From Roseateles hydrophilus (GTDB taxonomy: Bacteria; Pseudomonadota; Gammaproteobacteria; Burkholderiales; Burkholderiaceae_C): a stretch of 64,000 nt of DNA. Below the pieces are notes generated by a model. It did not search any database. It worked only from the letters and a program-made list of their open reading frames with translations, and was not told where the DNA came from. The position numbers were made by a program, and so were the translations under genes. Position 1 is the first letter of the stretch. Each line of letters begins with the position of its first letter. Positions 62,477 through 64,000 of the stretch are shown here, piece after piece. The DNA lies in NCBI RefSeq assembly GCF_026712245.1, contig NZ_JAPPUY010000004.1, forward strand, positions 310,001-374,000, in the 5' to 3' direction.

Positions 62477-63468
62477 AGCCGGGGTTTGTGATCCAAGGTC
62501 CAGATGCCGTGCGGCGACTTGCCGACCTTGACCTGCCGCACCACCTTGCGCGTGCTGGTGTCGATCTCGGTGACCTTGCCGGCCCAGCGCGAGGTGACGA
62601 GCAGCGTCTTGCCGTCAGACAGCAGCTCCATGTCGTCCGGGCCGGACGGCCCCGGGAACTGGTCGACCACGCTCATCGTCGTCAGGTCGATCTTGCTGAT
62701 GGTGTTGGCCGCGCGGTTGCTGACCAGCACATGGCGCTTGTCGCCCCAGGCGCGGAAGGAGTGCGCGCCGTTGCCGGTCGGGATGCGCTTGGCCAGCTTG
62801 GGCGCGGCGCCGCTGACGTCCCACACCTCCACGAACTTGTCGCCCGTCAGGCCCACCAGCAGGTGCTTGTCGTCCGGGGTCAGGTAGATGTCGGCCGGCA
62901 TCTTGCCGACCTGCGTCTTCCACTTGATCGCCTGCGTCCCCAGGTCAATGGCCAGCAGTTCGTCGCTGTCCTGCAGGCTCACGTAGACCGTGGTGCTGCG
63001 GGTGTCGATGTTCAGGTGGCTGGGCGTCTTGGGCGCGTGGATGCGCTTGACCAATTGCAGCGGCTCGGCCGCCGTGCTGCCCTGCCAGCGGTACAGGTCC
63101 ACATGGTCCAGCCGGTTGGCCGCCGTGACGAACCACTTCATGTCCGGCGAAAAGCGCAGGTGGTAGGGATCGGAGATGTTCCGCACCACGCGCTGCACCT
63201 CGGCCGTGCGCGGGTCCACGAAGGTCAGCGAGTCGCCCAGCGCATTGGCCACGATGAGGGACTTCTCATCCGGCGACAGGTAGAGGTGATGCGGCTCCTT
63301 GCCGGTGGGGATGCGCTTGGTGACGGTGAAGCTCACCGGGTCGACGACGGCGATATCCGCGCTCAGCGAATTGAGCACAAACACCGGCGGACGCGCCGGC
63401 TGAACGGACTGGGCCTGCGCCCCCAGCGCCACCACCAGCCCCAAGGCCACCGCCCAACTGCGCAACAT
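62473..63468 (-). CDS. Exported YVTN-type beta-propeller protein
   Basis: The 331-residue protein has a signal peptide (SWAVALGLVVALGAQAQ). Six or seven repeated blades follow, of the form SxxIAVVDPVSFTVTKRIPTGKEPHHLYLSPDEKSLIVANALGDSLTFVDPRTAEVQRVVRNISDPYHLRFSPDMKWFVTAANRLDHVDL. This is the YVTN/cytochrome-d1-like repeat pattern. No heme-binding or catalytic motif is visible. It could act as a periplasmic scaffold. ATG at 63468 has GGGAG six bases upstream. First gene of the coupled trio with deacetylase and desaturase-like genes. Confidence 0.85.
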   Translation of the reverse strand: MLRSWAVALGLVVALGAQAQSVQPARPPVFVLNSLSADIAVVDPVSFTVTKRIPTGKEPHHLYLSPDEKSLIVANALGDSLTFVDPRTAEVQRVVRNISDPYHLRFSPDMKWFVTAANRLDHVDLYRWQGSTAAEPLQLVKRIHAPKTPSHLNIDTRSTTVYVSLQDSDELLAIDLGTQAIKWKTQVGKMPADIYLTPDDKHLLVGLTGDKFVEVWDVSGAAPKLAKRIPTGNGAHSFRAWGDKRHVLVSNRAANTISKIDLTTMSVVDQFPGPSGPDDMELLSDGKTLLVTSRWAGKVTEIDTSTRKVVRQVKVGKSPHGIWTLDHKPRL

Positions 63469-63488
63469 CCCGAACTCCCGTCGACCAC

Positions 63489-63513
63489 GAAAAAGGGCGG
63501 CCCACGCCGCCCT
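63489..63513 (-). terminator. Terminator downstream of the AIM24 gene
   Basis: AGGGCGGC (63494-63501) pairs with GCCGCCCT (63506-63513) around CCAC. On the minus strand TTTTTCG follows. It separates the truncated AIM24 gene from the beta-propeller operon. Confidence 0.85.
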
Positions 63514-63581
63514 GCAAAACCAGTTTACCCGGGGGGCCTGCGCGGCCAGCTGTCCCAGGTCAAACCGCGCGCGCTGCGCGT

Positions 63582-64000
63582 TCAGTCGTCGCGGTCGCCG
63601 CCGAGCAGGCCGCCCAGCAGGCCGGCGCCGGCAAAGCCGCCCAGCACCGAGCCCTCCTCGCGGCCGCCGCCGCCGGTCTGCGGCGCCGCCGCGAAGATGC
63701 GCGAGGCCAGGCGCGAGAACGGCAGGCTCTGCAGCCACACCTCGCCCGGGCCGGTCAGCTTGGCCAGGAACAGGCCCTCGCCACCGAACAGCGCCGTCTT
63801 GATCTTGCCGACGTACTGGATCTCGAAGTCCACGCTGGGCGTGTAGGCCACCACGCAGCCGGTGTCCACCAGCAGCGTCTGGCCCGGCTGCAGCGTGCGG
63901 CGCACGACCGTGCCGCCAGCATGCACGAAGGCCAGGCCGTCGCCCTCGAGCTTCTGCATGATGAAGCCCTCGCCGCCAAAGAAGCCGGTGGACAGCTTCT
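63582..64000 (-). CDS. AIM24/TIGR00266-family protein, 5' end cut by the window edge
   Basis: About 139 C-terminal residues are visible and the frame continues past the window end, so the start is missing. [88 protein letters not shown] matches the double-stranded beta-helix AIM24 family. It ends in a Gly-rich tail [30 protein letters not shown]. The bacterial function is unknown. Confidence 0.85.
   Translation of the reverse strand, partial: KLSTGFFGGEGFIMQKLEGDGLAFVHAGGTVVRRTLQPGQTLLVDTGCVVAYTPSVDFEIQYVGKIKTALFGGEGLFLAKLTGPGEVWLQSLPFSRLASRIFAAAPQTGGGGREEGSVLGGFAGAGLLGGLLGGDRDD

Overview
This window comes from a GC-rich betaproteobacterium. Gene content and order (HpnCDE squalene genes, nadE-glnB, glnA-DUF4124-ntrB-ntrC, GEGS-type IlvB, a DUF3619/DUF3106 sigma operon, many TTG/GTG starts, ATGA overlaps) point to Burkholderiales, probably the Roseateles/Rubrivivax/Leptothrix side. 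That placement is inference from content, not a database match. No rRNA, tRNA, CRISPR array, transposase or phage gene was recognised. The DNA reads as core chromosome with dense, mostly intact genes.

Layout. 0.1-4.5 kb: an RND efflux permease and its lipoprotein adaptor (minus strand) behind a candidate TetR-type operator. 4.6-7.6 kb: hpnC-hpnD-hpnE, coupled by overlaps, making squalene from farnesyl-PP. 7.5-10.5 kb: a TIGR03790 secreted protein, a divergent IclR regulator and a PBP7-type peptidase. 10.8-18.6 kb (minus): branched-chain amino acid synthesis. ilvB-ilvN-ilvC end in a terminator. pssA follows. Then comes a leucine leader peptide/attenuator driving two overlapping 2-isopropylmalate synthase genes. 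18.9-21.6 kb (plus): sigma factor-DUF3619-DUF3106-RDD-dgkA. 21.6-24.0 kb: nadE-glnB. 24-29 kb: a FemAB-like acyltransferase, soluble pyrophosphatase divergent from a membrane proton-pumping pyrophosphatase, and a J-domain-like protein. 29.1-32.8 kb (minus): ECF sigma factor, membrane Ser/Thr kinase and a small unknown protein. 33.0 kb: a degenerate GGDEF protein. 33.5-40.5 kb (minus): acyl-CoA ligase plus a five-gene LIV-type ABC transporter. 40.6-45.7 kb (plus): selO-msrB-yciB-bolA, a parvulin and a cystathionine gamma-synthase-family enzyme. 45.8-49.9 kb: ybbA-like ABC ATPase/tesA with overlapping divergent start codons, a FecR/DUF6600 protein with Gln-rich repeats, and peptide deformylase. 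49.9-54.1 kb: an MBL-fold hydrolase and nirBD. 54.2-58.9 kb (minus): glnA, a DUF4124 protein, ntrB and ntrC. 59-64 kb (minus): a CinA-like protein, an EI24 protein, a coupled sterol desaturase-like/polysaccharide deacetylase/beta-propeller trio, and a truncated AIM24 protein.

How the parts connect. The strongest theme is nitrogen control. ntrBC, glnA, glnB and nirBD lie here. Both glnA and nirB have a sigma-54 promoter (GG-N10-GC) with an NtrC-like inverted repeat, core GCACC-N5-GGTGC, about 107-110 bp upstream of the predicted start site. nirB has a second site 32 bp closer. It also has a leader of about 190 nt with a duplicated 12-mer and competing hairpins. The second theme is amino-acid attenuation: a 19-residue leader with four Leu codons in a five-codon run and a perfect 9-bp terminator stem sits ahead of the two leuA genes. 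Several small coupled operons have no assigned function: ECF-kinase-unknown, sigma-DUF3619-DUF3106-RDD-DgkA, and propeller-deacetylase-desaturase. These are the best candidates for undescribed systems.
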